From Lachnospiraceae bacterium (GTDB lineage Bacteria > Bacillota > Clostridia > Lachnospirales > Lachnospiraceae): a stretch of 28,259 nucleotides of DNA. This document shows, one piece after another, positions 16,284-24,563 of the stretch (position 1 is its first letter; every line of letters starts with the position of its first letter). The notes beneath the pieces were generated by a model that did no database searches, was not told the origin of the DNA, and saw only the letters and a program-made list of their open reading frames with translations. The translations under genes and the position numbers were made by a program. Location: positions 1 through 28,259 of the forward strand of contig VSOA01000012.1 in NCBI GenBank assembly GCA_009774585.1, read 5' to 3'.

Positions 16284-17090
16284 CTACAGATTAATCTTCA
16301 TTCCACAGTGAATCTGCACCAGTTTCTCTCCCATAATCGGTCTCATCAGGTCGATCGCCTGCTGCCCCGTGCAATGCCCGGTATAGAATATTGCGCCGCT
16401 TTTGTCAAGTTCTTCAGCGGTCTTTAAGATAACTTCTTGTTCCTCCGCCGTGTATCCGCTCCTTTGCATCATATGAAAACCACTAATGACCACATCCGGA
16501 ACGCCGCCGTAAAGTTCCTCGTATCTATCCAGAATATTAAGGATTCCGTTATGTGCGCAGCCTGAAACAAGCAGTTTCTTATCCCCGTGTATGACAAGAC
16601 ACTGCTCATGTGCAAATTCATCCTGCTCGTCCTTCCCATCCACACGCCTGCTCAATCCGTGATTACTTCCCGGGCAAAACTTTTGGCCGGTCATGCCTGT
16701 AAAAATCGAAATATCATTATTAATCTTCCTATTCCCCGACAGAAGTTCTATCATCGGAAGCCGGCCAATCTGCTTATCGATGCCGATATACCGCTCTCCA
16801 TGATAGTAATCGTCAAGAGCCGACCGCTGCATATAAATTACCGCATCTTGATTCACCCGGCGAAAAGCAGGCAGTCCGCCCGAATGATCATAATGTCCGT
16901 GGCTGAGTACGGCAAAATCTACTTTAGACAAATCAATACCTAATATCCGGGCATTATCAAGTGACTGTTCGCTTGCCCCTGCATCCGCAAGAATCCTATA
17001 GCCTTCCGTCTCTATGTAGAGGCTCAGTCCATGTTCATATTTACATTCCGGATTCCCGCAAGTGTCTTCCATCAATACCGTAACCTGCAT
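16284..17090 (-). CDS. MBL-fold metallohydrolase (dihydropterin-phosphate-synthase-like)
   Basis: This 268-residue cytoplasmic protein has the metallo-beta-lactamase fold. The metal-binding motif is HGHYDH at 64-69 (HxHxDH), preceded by LADAGAS near 34-40. Later ligand regions are SGCAHNGILNI near 175-186 and YTGHCTG near 236-242. The overall pattern, with NPECKYEHGLSLYIE at the N-terminus, matches the subgroup often labelled 7,8-dihydropterin-6-yl-methyl-4-(beta-D-ribofuranosyl)aminobenzene 5'-phosphate synthase after its archaeal relatives; true substrates in bacteria are mostly unknown. AAAGGAG lies about 10 nt before the ATG. It starts 41 nt after the hydrogenase-chemoreceptor stop and is probably cotranscribed with it. 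Confidence 0.85.
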   Translation of the reverse strand: MQVTVLMEDTCGNPECKYEHGLSLYIETEGYRILADAGASEQSLDNARILGIDLSKVDFAVLSHGHYDHSGGLPAFRRVNQDAVIYMQRSALDDYYHGERYIGIDKQIGRLPMIELLSGNRKINNDISIFTGMTGQKFCPGSNHGLSRRVDGKDEQDEFAHEQCLVIHGDKKLLVSGCAHNGILNILDRYEELYGGVPDVVISGFHMMQRSGYTAEEQEVILKTAEELDKSGAIFYTGHCTGQQAIDLMRPIMGEKLVQIHCGMKINL

Positions 17091-17131
17091 CTTACCTCAC
17101 TCCTTTAGCAGCATTTTCTGTTTCCGACGTC

Positions 17132-19060
17132 TTATTGCAATATTTGATTCGTCTCCACAATCATTACTTCCACATCTTTGGCAAGCTGTGCCAGTTCTTC
17201 CATTGAATTCTTGATGCTGCTGCTGTTATCGGAAGTCGATTTCACGCCCTCGATCGCTCCTCCTGTCGCGGTAATCAGGTTTTGCACGGTATCATCGAAG
17301 TTATGTATAATCTGATTGACGTTCTCAATCGCATTTTTAACTTCCCCGTCGCTCTCTCTTGCATTGCCGACAGACGCCTTGGAATTATCGGAAAGTTCCC
17401 GTATATTGGATGCAACAACCGCAAAGCCCCGTCCTGCCTCTCCGGCTCTTGCCGCCTCGATTGCCGCATTCAACGACAACAGATTAATCTTACCTGCAAT
17501 CTTCTCGACATTCTGTGTCATTTCATTATATTTGGAAACACTCTTATTAATTGCCTCCATTGCCTGCGTGATTTCCTGATTCATCTGATTCAGTTCTTCC
17601 ATACGAGTTGACACATCTGTCATTTCTCGTGAACTCTTACCGCTCGCTGCTTGTATCTGTTCGGCTTCCTCTTTGACCGCTTCAATATTCTCGGACAGAT
17701 TTCCGAACACGCGCATTAACTCGTCGTTCATTGCCAGAACCTTCTCGTTGACCTCATTTACCTTCTGACGCTCTTCCTTGATTGACTGCATCATAAACTC
17801 ATGACAGTTCACCGGCGTATTCAGCCCACGCGCCACCGCAATCGCCATGTCGCGGCAAGACTGATAACCGCAGGAATGACAGTCAAATGTTTTCTCATCC
17901 GTTGTATGCTTACCAAGCATCGCAAATGCATTCTCGATTTCCCTTTCTGTGACATTTGTCTTATGGATATCAAAGCGCTTATATGTACGAATATAATCAT
18001 TCAGGTTCAGTGTCCTGTCAAACTCAGCAAACTGCTCATCCACGCCCTTCTTGGTCGTCTTCGACTTACGAACCTTCTTCGCATGCTGTTCTACGTCATG
18101 CATGATATTATTCATGGCAAAACGCTGATAATTAACCCCCGTCGCCGGACCGCCGTTACAGCCGTCACCACAATTGAGCACATCAAATAAATCCGGCTTA
18201 TCCGCTTCTTTTAATTTTTCGTATATTTCCATATCATGATACAACGATTCGGTGCCTTCCGATGTAATGACATTAAGACTCGGCGCATGGGTCAGAATAT
18301 TACTCATCAGACCGCCGGGCTTCGGGTAAATCGCACCCTCCAAGCCCTGACTACCGTCGAATTCAAATTCACTGAATATTTTCACTTCCGGCAGTCTCAC
18401 ATTGTTATCTGCAAAATATTGTCTCAAATGCTCCATCGTCACGTTATAATCCACAAGTCCCGTCTCCCGGAACTCTTCTATTTTGGCAATACATGGAGAA
18501 ATCGCTGCTATTTTGCCTCTATATCCCAGTACTTTCTTCATATAAACCGCCAGACAGAGCATAGGACTGTGTATCGGCGAGAGATTGCTAAAAAGCTCCG
18601 GTTTATGTCTCTGCACATAATTCACCACTGCCGCGCAAGGCTGTGATATCAGTTTCTTCCCCGGATTCTTCTCCAGATAACGCAGGTGCGCCCAAGTGCA
18701 GATATCCGCACCGAAGCTTACGTCATAAATCTTTTTGATTCCATGATCGGACAGCCACTGCAGCGCATGCCGCCAGTTTCCGTCAAATGCTACTTTGATA
18801 GCTGGCGCGGCAATCAACGCAATCTCCTGTCCCTTATGCAGATCATCCAAAAACCTCTGCGTGTCGTCGGCATACGACCTCGCATCATGCGAACATGCCT
18901 TAATGCACGCTCCGCACTTAATGCACTTCTCATCATCTATCAGAATCTTAAGGCGCCCCTCTTCATCCATACGGGCAATATTTGCATCTCCTACCGGACA
19001 GGCACGCACACAGGCATTGCATCCGACGCATTTGTCCACATTAACATTAATAATACTCAT
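17132..19060 (-). CDS. Sensory [FeFe]-hydrogenase fused to a methyl-accepting chemotaxis signalling domain
   Basis: This 642-residue soluble protein has four parts. Residues 1-60 carry two [4Fe-4S] ferredoxin motifs (C11-C14-C17-C21 and C46-C49-C52-C56). Residues about 75-330 are an H-cluster domain with all three cysteine regions in altered form: QPCAAVV (C142), SPCIAK (C190) and NCGDGCNGG (C297, C301). Residues 394-419 form a third Fe-S site, C-x2-C-x4-C-x16-C. Residues about 430-642 are a long coiled coil with the conserved chemoreceptor tip KINLLSLNAAIEAARAGEAG (524-543) that binds CheA/CheW. There is no membrane segment. It is inferred to sense H2 or redox state and signal to chemotaxis-type kinases. 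The position after the first H-cluster cysteine, a proton-relay cysteine in catalytic enzymes, is alanine. GGGGAAG lies 6 nt upstream of the start. Confidence 0.9.
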   Translation of the reverse strand: MSIINVNVDKCVGCNACVRACPVGDANIARMDEEGRLKILIDDEKCIKCGACIKACSHDARSYADDTQRFLDDLHKGQEIALIAAPAIKVAFDGNWRHALQWLSDHGIKKIYDVSFGADICTWAHLRYLEKNPGKKLISQPCAAVVNYVQRHKPELFSNLSPIHSPMLCLAVYMKKVLGYRGKIAAISPCIAKIEEFRETGLVDYNVTMEHLRQYFADNNVRLPEVKIFSEFEFDGSQGLEGAIYPKPGGLMSNILTHAPSLNVITSEGTESLYHDMEIYEKLKEADKPDLFDVLNCGDGCNGGPATGVNYQRFAMNNIMHDVEQHAKKVRKSKTTKKGVDEQFAEFDRTLNLNDYIRTYKRFDIHKTNVTEREIENAFAMLGKHTTDEKTFDCHSCGYQSCRDMAIAVARGLNTPVNCHEFMMQSIKEERQKVNEVNEKVLAMNDELMRVFGNLSENIEAVKEEAEQIQAASGKSSREMTDVSTRMEELNQMNQEITQAMEAINKSVSKYNEMTQNVEKIAGKINLLSLNAAIEAARAGEAGRGFAVVASNIRELSDNSKASVGNARESDGEVKNAIENVNQIIHNFDDTVQNLITATGGAIEGVKSTSDNSSSIKNSMEELAQLAKDVEVMIVETNQILQ

Positions 19061-19154
19061 AACTTCTTCCCCCGTTACAAAATAGTATATTCTCTAAAAT
19101 AATGCATAATTTTCTGCCATGTAGAGTATCTTTTCTGTACAAAATACACAACAA

Positions 19155-19183
19155 ATTATAAAATGTTATGCCTTTTCTGTCAA
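19155..19183 (-). promoter_or_regulatory. Consensus sigma-A promoter of the hydrogenase-chemoreceptor operon
   Basis: On the minus strand, TTGACA (19178-19183) and TATAAT (19155-19160) are exact consensus hexamers at 17-bp spacing. Transcription would begin near 19148, leaving an AT-rich leader of about 88 nt. AACA/TGTT half-sites flank the -10 loosely, but I do not see a convincing Rex or Fnr operator. Confidence 0.85.
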
Positions 19184-19237
19184 TAAGTGAAAAAGCGCCT
19201 TAATAAAATTATTAAAATATCCTTGTCAAAACATCTA

Positions 19238-20131
19238 TTAATTCTGTTTATCCTCTTCGGTCCTCTCTGTAATCACCACACATGCTGCGGCAATGCTCAG
19301 CAAAATCACGCAGCCGAACGGCGTATAAACTTCCCGCCAAATCCACGCACCCTGCCCTTGCAGCCGGGCACTCTGCGCTGCTGCATACACTACCGTGTTC
19401 GCCGTGGCATGAAACAGACACGGAGCTGCAAAACTGTGCTGCCGCTCATACAGATATGCCATCAGAATTCCCATACATCCGCCGTACAAACCCTGCACCG
19501 GGTTGCCGTGATAGATACCGAACAGCACGCCCGATACAATGACCGCCGCCATATGGGGATAATAACGTCTCATGCGGTTAAAAATAATCCCTCTGAAGAC
19601 AATCTCTTCCGCAATCGGAGATATCAGCCCGTACAAAATGATTCCGACACCGAATACAACACCGTACTGCCGGTCCGCCACCTCCTGATATTCCGCAGAC
19701 ATTTCGACCAAACCGGTCAGTGCAAACAGGATATTAAGTCCCATGGAAGCTGAGGCGGCAAAAACAACCGTAAGCCCGACTGCTGCCGCGTTGTGAAATC
19801 CGCGCCTACGCTTTTCCTCTTCGGTCTTCTTCTCCCCCTGAACACTACTTCGCCGCACATCACGCGCACTGTCCGCATGATGCGCCGCAAGTTCGCTCCG
19901 AAGCCACGGAATAAGCGGCAGTACGCTGATTATCATGGACAGACCGCTGACCAGACCGGTCACTGTCTGCGCATGTCCGCCCAGATAAGTCAGATACTCC
20001 TCCCCAAGCCTCTCCGCCGCCATCCGGCACAAGGATAGAATAAGCACAAATACCACGTTATGAAGAATATAATAGATCAGGAACGGTTTCATAATGTCCC
20101 ATATTTTATAAAAAGTCTGTTTGCTGTTCAT
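19238..20131 (-). CDS. CPBP (CAAX/Abi) family intramembrane metalloprotease
   Basis: This 297-residue membrane protein has several hydrophobic segments (about 16-36, 57-76, 118-142, 158-174, 193-207, 237-252 and 272-288). The CPBP signatures are EEIVFR at 175-180 (Glu-Glu-x3-Arg), FGIYH at 204-208 (Phe-x3-His) and HATAN at 241-245 (His-x3-Asn). Family members cleave within membranes; bacterial ones are often linked to bacteriocin immunity or protein sorting, but no partner is visible. A charged cytoplasmic loop (about 78-112) separates two membrane halves. I chose the ATG at 20129-20131, with GGAG 5 nt upstream; a longer frame adds 26 non-hydrophobic residues without a good site. The 95-nt inverted-repeat element lies upstream. 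Confidence 0.85.
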   Translation of the reverse strand: MNSKQTFYKIWDIMKPFLIYYILHNVVFVLILSLCRMAAERLGEEYLTYLGGHAQTVTGLVSGLSMIISVLPLIPWLRSELAAHHADSARDVRRSSVQGEKKTEEEKRRRGFHNAAAVGLTVVFAASASMGLNILFALTGLVEMSAEYQEVADRQYGVVFGVGIILYGLISPIAEEIVFRGIIFNRMRRYYPHMAAVIVSGVLFGIYHGNPVQGLYGGCMGILMAYLYERQHSFAAPCLFHATANTVVYAAAQSARLQGQGAWIWREVYTPFGCVILLSIAAACVVITERTEEDKQN

Positions 20132-20216
20132 CTTCTCTCCATCATAATCACGGAAAACGTAAACGATTCCACGGAAAGCAGCGTCGTCTCCGCCTTGACG
20201 GAATCTCAAAAATCAA

Positions 20217-20311
20217 ATCTCCTTAACAAATTGAGCGTTGCTCCTATCATGAGCGTTGCTCAATTTTGAGCTTCGCTCATTTACGGGCTTCTTTCATATT
20301 GTTAAGGAGAT
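20217..20311. repeat. 95-nt inverted-repeat element with three inner GAGC/GCTC mini-hairpins
   Basis: Perfect 13-bp arms ATCTCCTTAACAA (20217-20229) and TTGTTAAGGAGAT (20299-20311) enclose three short stems with 3-nt loops: GAGCGTTGCTC (20233-20243), GAGCGTTGCTC (20251-20261) and GAGCTTCGCTC (20268-20278). In RNA this would fold as a multibranched structure closed by a 13-bp stem. It lies between the M56 gene and the CPBP gene, both minus. It may be a small non-autonomous mobile repeat or a structured leader. No target-site duplication is obvious. Confidence 0.7.
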
Positions 20312-20318
20312 AATGTAC

Positions 20319-20425
20319 TTATTTTATAAAATTCTTTGCTGCCTGACTACTGCCTTGTTCAGTTGCAGATTTTTCATTTTCCAGATTGTCTCTAACCTCT
20401 CGTAAATTATCTATGTTTTATTGTA
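20319..20425 (-). other. Short open frame without a start, possible gene remnant
   Basis: Downstream of the M56 gene, one minus-strand frame stays open for about 33 codons after an in-frame stop and ends with TAA at 20319-20321. Its translation is polar and protein-like, ending in EQGSSQAAKNFIK. It has no ATG, GTG or TTG start and no ribosome binding site. It may be the tail of a lost gene, or chance. Confidence 0.2.
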
Positions 20426-20468
20426 CAACGTACCATTTCACAGCGCAACATGAAAAGTAGTTTTTAGA

Positions 20469-23255
20469 TTACTCTTCCTGCATCAACGACCTCTCGTCCA
20501 TACACTCAAACCCAATCCGGTCCTCCGCGACCGTAATCGTGATATTTCTCGTACTGTACTTTGCCGCCAGCTCGTTCAGTTTCTTAATGATATCACTTTT
20601 ATTCATCTTAAGAAGTTCATCAATGTCCGTCTGTTCCCAGAAGTTCTCTATACCGTCCGACATGCCGCCGACCGCACGGTCCCTTTCGCCGACTGTCACC
20701 TTCTCCTTGTCGTTTACATGATAGCTGAATGAATAAACCATCTGACACCACGTATATTGCGGCGCTCCTTCTCCCGGATTTTTCGTCAGAGTGCCCTCGA
20801 TGCTGACATCATCCGCCTCAGCTTCTGTCTTTCCCTGATGAAGACTTCTTACAAGCATTGCGTTTTCCAGACCGGACAGTCTAATCGTACATTTGACAAA
20901 CTCTTTATCCTCCTGCGACAAATCTACCCGAAAGTCATTCCAGATTCCGTCGCATTCAATCCGGGAATAACTGTCAAAATGCTCATTCGCCCAATCAAGC
21001 AGCATACTGTCGAAGTCTGCCAGAGACATCTTATCATACTTCGTCGTTTTCAAAGAAAGCAGCATGTCATAATCCTCATTCGTACCGGGCAGATATTCCC
21101 TGACTTCCTCGCTGATATCCTGCAACTGTTCCGTTGACTGCCTGCGCCTTAAATTCCATTCTTCCTGCTCCTCTTTCGTCGCCGCCCGCAGTTCGGTCAG
21201 TTTTCCCTGCCCGTCATAGACCGCGTACACCTCTATGGCATCCTGTGCATATGTCGAGATTCCTGTATGTGCCGAAATAAAAGTACCTCGATATTCGTCA
21301 ATGATCCCTCGCACTTCTTTACCTGCAAAGTACATCTTAATATCCTCCGCCTCCAAATCATATTCATAGGTAAGACCGAACGCCAGATATGGTTTCAATA
21401 CCGACTCCCACTCTGTCTGAATCTCTTCCTGAATTTCAGCATACAGCGCCTGTTCCTCTGCTTGCAGACTTCTCTCCCATTCTTCCGGGCTCTGATGATA
21501 TCCGGCACCCGCAGATGTTCCCTCTGTATTCGCCGGATCTACGTCAGTGTGTAAAGAATCAAACGGCTGATAATACCAGTCGATATCTACACGGACTGCT
21601 TCCGTGCTTAGTTTCTCCTCTAAGACGCGCATATATTCCTCTATCTCTCTCTGCATCCGTTCCTGATCGGCTAATGCTTCCACAGAATAGTCAGGCAGCA
21701 TATTGGAAATCATGTCTGCCGCCGCAATGCGGACATCCTCATATTCACCCACCGTCAATATATCGGCATCCAATATCTTCACTCTGATACCGTATTCCAG
21801 CGTTGCCATATCTGCCGTAACATTCTCCGGCAGATTCGGTTGTCCCACAGACACATAGCCGCCAAATTCACGTTCCTGCCATCTTTCCGAAACTAACGGA
21901 CTCAGCACATAAAATAAGAAAAACGAAGTATCATCAAGGTCCCGCACACGGTACAACGCCTCATCTTGTACAAGGCGCTCAAACATCTCTCTGTTTGTCC
22001 ATGAAGCATCAATCAGCGTATTTGCTTTATCCTGAAACTCCGAAACAGTCATGCCTTCATATCCGTCAAACTGAAGGTCTTCTAACAAGTCCCTCTCTTC
22101 CTGCGTCAATTCATTTATTTCCCACTCTTCCTGTGTCAGTTCATTTGCTTCCCGCTCTGTCTGTACATATTCTTTCTTATTCACTGCCGAAGTGGCAAAC
22201 ACCATCGTCACACCAGCCACCATCCCCACTGCAAAAATAACCGCTCCAAATGAAATCTTCTTAATCTTCATAATCGCGCGCACTCTCCCTTCTATCGCAT
22301 TCCGACTAAAATGATTGCCAAACGGCACAAGTCCGCTTCTCTTTGCCTCCATAGCAATCAGCATATTCGCATAAGCCGTTTTATCATCCATGCCGCACCT
22401 GTGCACAACGCTCTCGTCACATGCAAGCTCAATATCCCGGTTCATCATGAAATACATCGCCCATACACAAGGATTGAACCAGTGTACGCAGAGTGCGGCG
22501 GCGGCAAACAATTTCAATATGCTGTCGCCATAACAGATATGCGTATACTCATGCCAAAGCACATATCTAAGCTGTTCCGTATCTTCCCATGCCGTCTTTT
22601 TGGGCAGCAAGATGACCGGATGTATGACTCTATAAGTCAACGGTGTATCAATCCGGTCGGAGACTCTTATGCTGACTGTCATAAGGCTTCGATGCCGTAA
22701 ACGTCCAATACGTGACAAGATACGGTTCCCGCCTCCGGATATGCGCCGCTCCTTAAGCCACTGCTCCACATAATCATTAGAAACCGGTAATGACATGCTA
22801 AACTCAACGCTGCATCTCACATAAGACGCAATAAAGTAAACCGCACACACTATGACGCCGGCAACGTAAATAATGAGCCAAACTTCTCCTGCCGACATCT
22901 CCACTGACATGTCTGTCAGCAGAGCCTCCTCTTCCTCATACAGCGGTGAACCTAGTGATTCCACTTCACTAGCTGCATTCTTTTCCCCAAAGTTTTCTCC
23001 TAATATGACATCACTGTCAGTTGCTGTTTCTTCGGATTGCCTCGCGCTCTCCATAAAATCCGTTACATCTCTCCCGACCAGCGAATAAACGCTGAAATCG
23101 GAAGGAACCTCGAAAGGAATCAGCAGCCTGATCAAAACAACGCTCCACAGCATGATAAATGTCCGCTTCGGAAGCCGGTTGACCGCTACGGTCCGTATCA
23201 CCGCAACCACCAATATCATAACCGCCCCATGTAAACTCATTTGCAGTAATCCCAT
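20469..23255 (-). CDS. M56-family BlaR1-like membrane sensor metalloprotease with large extracytoplasmic domain
   Basis: The 928-residue protein starts at an ATG 13 nt after the blaI-like stop, with GGGAG 6 nt upstream. Residues 1-355 form the M56 module: membrane segments at about 8-26, 33-50, 125-147 and 337-355, the zinc motif HEYTH (235-239) and ELACDE (276-281). By analogy with BlaR1/MecR1, ligand binding outside the cell triggers the protease and relieves BlaI repression. The C-terminal ~570 residues are not a penicillin-binding domain: no SxxK/KTG pattern is evident. They contain a tandem NELTQEEW/NELTQEER repeat (371-388) and two related modules (about 393-525 and 735-875), each beginning with a GMTVSEF/KMSLADF helix and ending with a TVGEYED/TVGERDR stretch. 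The signal is unknown. Confidence 0.88.
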   Translation of the reverse strand: MGLLQMSLHGAVMILVVAVIRTVAVNRLPKRTFIMLWSVVLIRLLIPFEVPSDFSVYSLVGRDVTDFMESARQSEETATDSDVILGENFGEKNAASEVESLGSPLYEEEEALLTDMSVEMSAGEVWLIIYVAGVIVCAVYFIASYVRCSVEFSMSLPVSNDYVEQWLKERRISGGGNRILSRIGRLRHRSLMTVSIRVSDRIDTPLTYRVIHPVILLPKKTAWEDTEQLRYVLWHEYTHICYGDSILKLFAAAALCVHWFNPCVWAMYFMMNRDIELACDESVVHRCGMDDKTAYANMLIAMEAKRSGLVPFGNHFSRNAIEGRVRAIMKIKKISFGAVIFAVGMVAGVTMVFATSAVNKKEYVQTEREANELTQEEWEINELTQEERDLLEDLQFDGYEGMTVSEFQDKANTLIDASWTNREMFERLVQDEALYRVRDLDDTSFFLFYVLSPLVSERWQEREFGGYVSVGQPNLPENVTADMATLEYGIRVKILDADILTVGEYEDVRIAAADMISNMLPDYSVEALADQERMQREIEEYMRVLEEKLSTEAVRVDIDWYYQPFDSLHTDVDPANTEGTSAGAGYHQSPEEWERSLQAEEQALYAEIQEEIQTEWESVLKPYLAFGLTYEYDLEAEDIKMYFAGKEVRGIIDEYRGTFISAHTGISTYAQDAIEVYAVYDGQGKLTELRAATKEEQEEWNLRRRQSTEQLQDISEEVREYLPGTNEDYDMLLSLKTTKYDKMSLADFDSMLLDWANEHFDSYSRIECDGIWNDFRVDLSQEDKEFVKCTIRLSGLENAMLVRSLHQGKTEAEADDVSIEGTLTKNPGEGAPQYTWCQMVYSFSYHVNDKEKVTVGERDRAVGGMSDGIENFWEQTDIDELLKMNKSDIIKKLNELAAKYSTRNITITVAEDRIGFECMDERSLMQEE

Positions 23256-23268
23256 CGTCTTCTCCCTT

Positions 23269-23637
23269 TTATTCCAATTCTCCGACAATCCGTCTCAGTT
23301 TCTCAATCTGCTCCGCCGACAGCTTTTTTCTTCCGAGCAGCGAAGCAAACAGCTTATCCACAGACCCGTCATAGACCTTGTTGATCAGCTCGGTCGTCTC
23401 TGCCTCCTGCACGGCTTCTTGTGCAATCAACGCATGACACATGAAATTCGGCTCCGATCGCTCGATGGCTCCTTTCTTGATACAGCGTTTGATCAGAGTG
23501 TATGTTGTATTTTTATTCCAGCCCAGTTCTTCTGTCAGCAAATCCGCTATATGTTTCGCCGGAATGTCTCCCTCCTTCCAGAGAACCCCCATGACTTTCA
23601 ATTCCGAATCAAATAACTTAGTCGTCTCCTGTTCCAT
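23269..23637 (-). CDS. BlaI/MecI/CopY-family transcriptional repressor
   Basis: This 122-residue protein is a winged-helix repressor of normal family length. The N-terminal DNA-binding part (about 10-75) shows LFDSELKVMGVLWKEGDIPAKHIADLL, the recognition-helix region GWNKNTTYTLIKRCIKKGAIERS and a wing. The C-terminal helices (about 85-122) serve for dimerisation and contain the site usually cut by the partner protease. AGGAATAAAGG directly precedes the ATG. It is the first gene of a two-gene operon with the M56 sensor and very likely represses it through the twin dyads at 23738-23786. The regulated function is unclear because no beta-lactamase or other target gene is adjacent. Confidence 0.92.
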   Translation of the reverse strand: MEQETTKLFDSELKVMGVLWKEGDIPAKHIADLLTEELGWNKNTTYTLIKRCIKKGAIERSEPNFMCHALIAQEAVQEAETTELINKVYDGSVDKLFASLLGRKKLSAEQIEKLRRIVGELE

Positions 23638-23737
23638 CCTTTATTCCTGCCTTTCCATATCCTTTATCGGCTAACTCCCACCGTCGCTTCCCCGAAGAAC
23701 TTTAGATGGATGCCTCTTATAACATTCTCGCAAAAGC

Positions 23738-23786
23738 ATAAGACTGTAGTAGTCTGCTCGTTATCTACAGACTACTACAGTCTTAT
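23738..23786. promoter_or_regulatory. Twin operator dyads for the BlaI-type repressor
   Basis: Two copies of a 19-bp sequence lie in inverted orientation (23738-23756 and 23768-23786), separated by 11 bp. Each contains AGACT-GTAGT-AGTCT, itself a dyad, and carries the TGTAGT/ACTACA half-site typical of BlaI/MecI operators. One covers the -10 region and the other the start of the transcript, implying autorepression. Confidence 0.8.
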
Positions 23787-23797
23787 CACATTGTCAA
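23769..23797 (-). promoter_or_regulatory. Promoter of the blaI-M56 operon
   Basis: On the minus strand, a perfect -35 TTGACA (23792-23797) is followed after 17 bp by TAGTCT (23769-23774), a weak -10 within the upstream operator. The leader is about 125 nt. Confidence 0.55.
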
Positions 23798-23835
23798 CAT
23801 CTTACTTACAAAAATTTTAAAATATATTCTGCCGA

Positions 23836-24541
23836 TCAACAAGCATTCTCTACAAGATAGAGAAATTCTACCGCCCAGTAAGTAAGGTCGCAGAGCAGCG
23901 CCTTAGGGTCCTTATAATCAGCTTCCAGCCTGACGTCTACATATGCTGTCGGATATTGAATGTTTGCCGGCGAATAACGTTTGTTATACGGCTGCTTAAA
24001 ATTTAATCGAAGGACGCCGTTCTCGTCGATTGCTTCCTGCACATTCGCTGCCGATTCACGAAGCACTCCGACATTCTCACAGACGCCCGTCATGGCAATC
24101 TCCGTCAGCAGACGCCGATAAGTAATCGTATCAATGATATCGGGATGAAATGCCCTGATTGGACGAACCAGCGCAAAGCAAGGCGCCATATATCTTCCTT
24201 TGATTTTGACATGCATACAATTATCCGGTTTCATAATCGTATTGATATGGTTCAAGGCGTCCGCAAGCATTTTTTTGTTTTCTTCCGAACGCCAGCATTG
24301 CGTATATGCCAGCATTGCGACCGTATAGTTATCGGGAAAATATTCATCCGCTTCCTATGTAACCATCCGGTTTCACATATGTTGTAAGAAGTTTAAACAA
24401 AGGCAATTCATATATCTGCCCAAGAAGTTTCTCCTCCTCACTCCCCGATAAATCTTTAAGTATTTCCTTGCGAAGGCGATATTGGATGACCGGACCGGCA
24501 TTTTCCATAAGGAAATCTATTGATTTCTGAATGCTTTTCAT
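23836..24541 (-). pseudogene. Disrupted gene with frame change and probable internal deletion
   Basis: Two minus-strand segments look like the two ends of one protein. The N-terminal part (24541 down to 24344) begins MKSIQKSIDFLMENAGPVIQ with GGGGAG 9 nt upstream and runs to GYIGSG, then TGA. The C-terminal part continues in another frame from about 24351 (EADEYFPDNYTVAMLAYTQ) to the stop at 23836. The total length is not a multiple of three. From memory, intact relatives are about 300 residues and continue GYIGSGMHSW after the first part, so roughly 90 or more residues seem to be missing at the junction. The function of the family is unknown to me. It lies 22 nt after the HAD phosphatase gene, in the same direction. 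Confidence 0.65.
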
Positions 24542-24563
24542 TTGCATACTCTCCCCTCGTCTA

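Noticed and set aside
19140..19185. Rex or Fnr operator at the hydrogenase promoter
   Set aside because: AACA and TGTT half-sites exist around the -10, but the arms do not match TTGTGA/TCACAA or TTGAT/ATCAA well enough.
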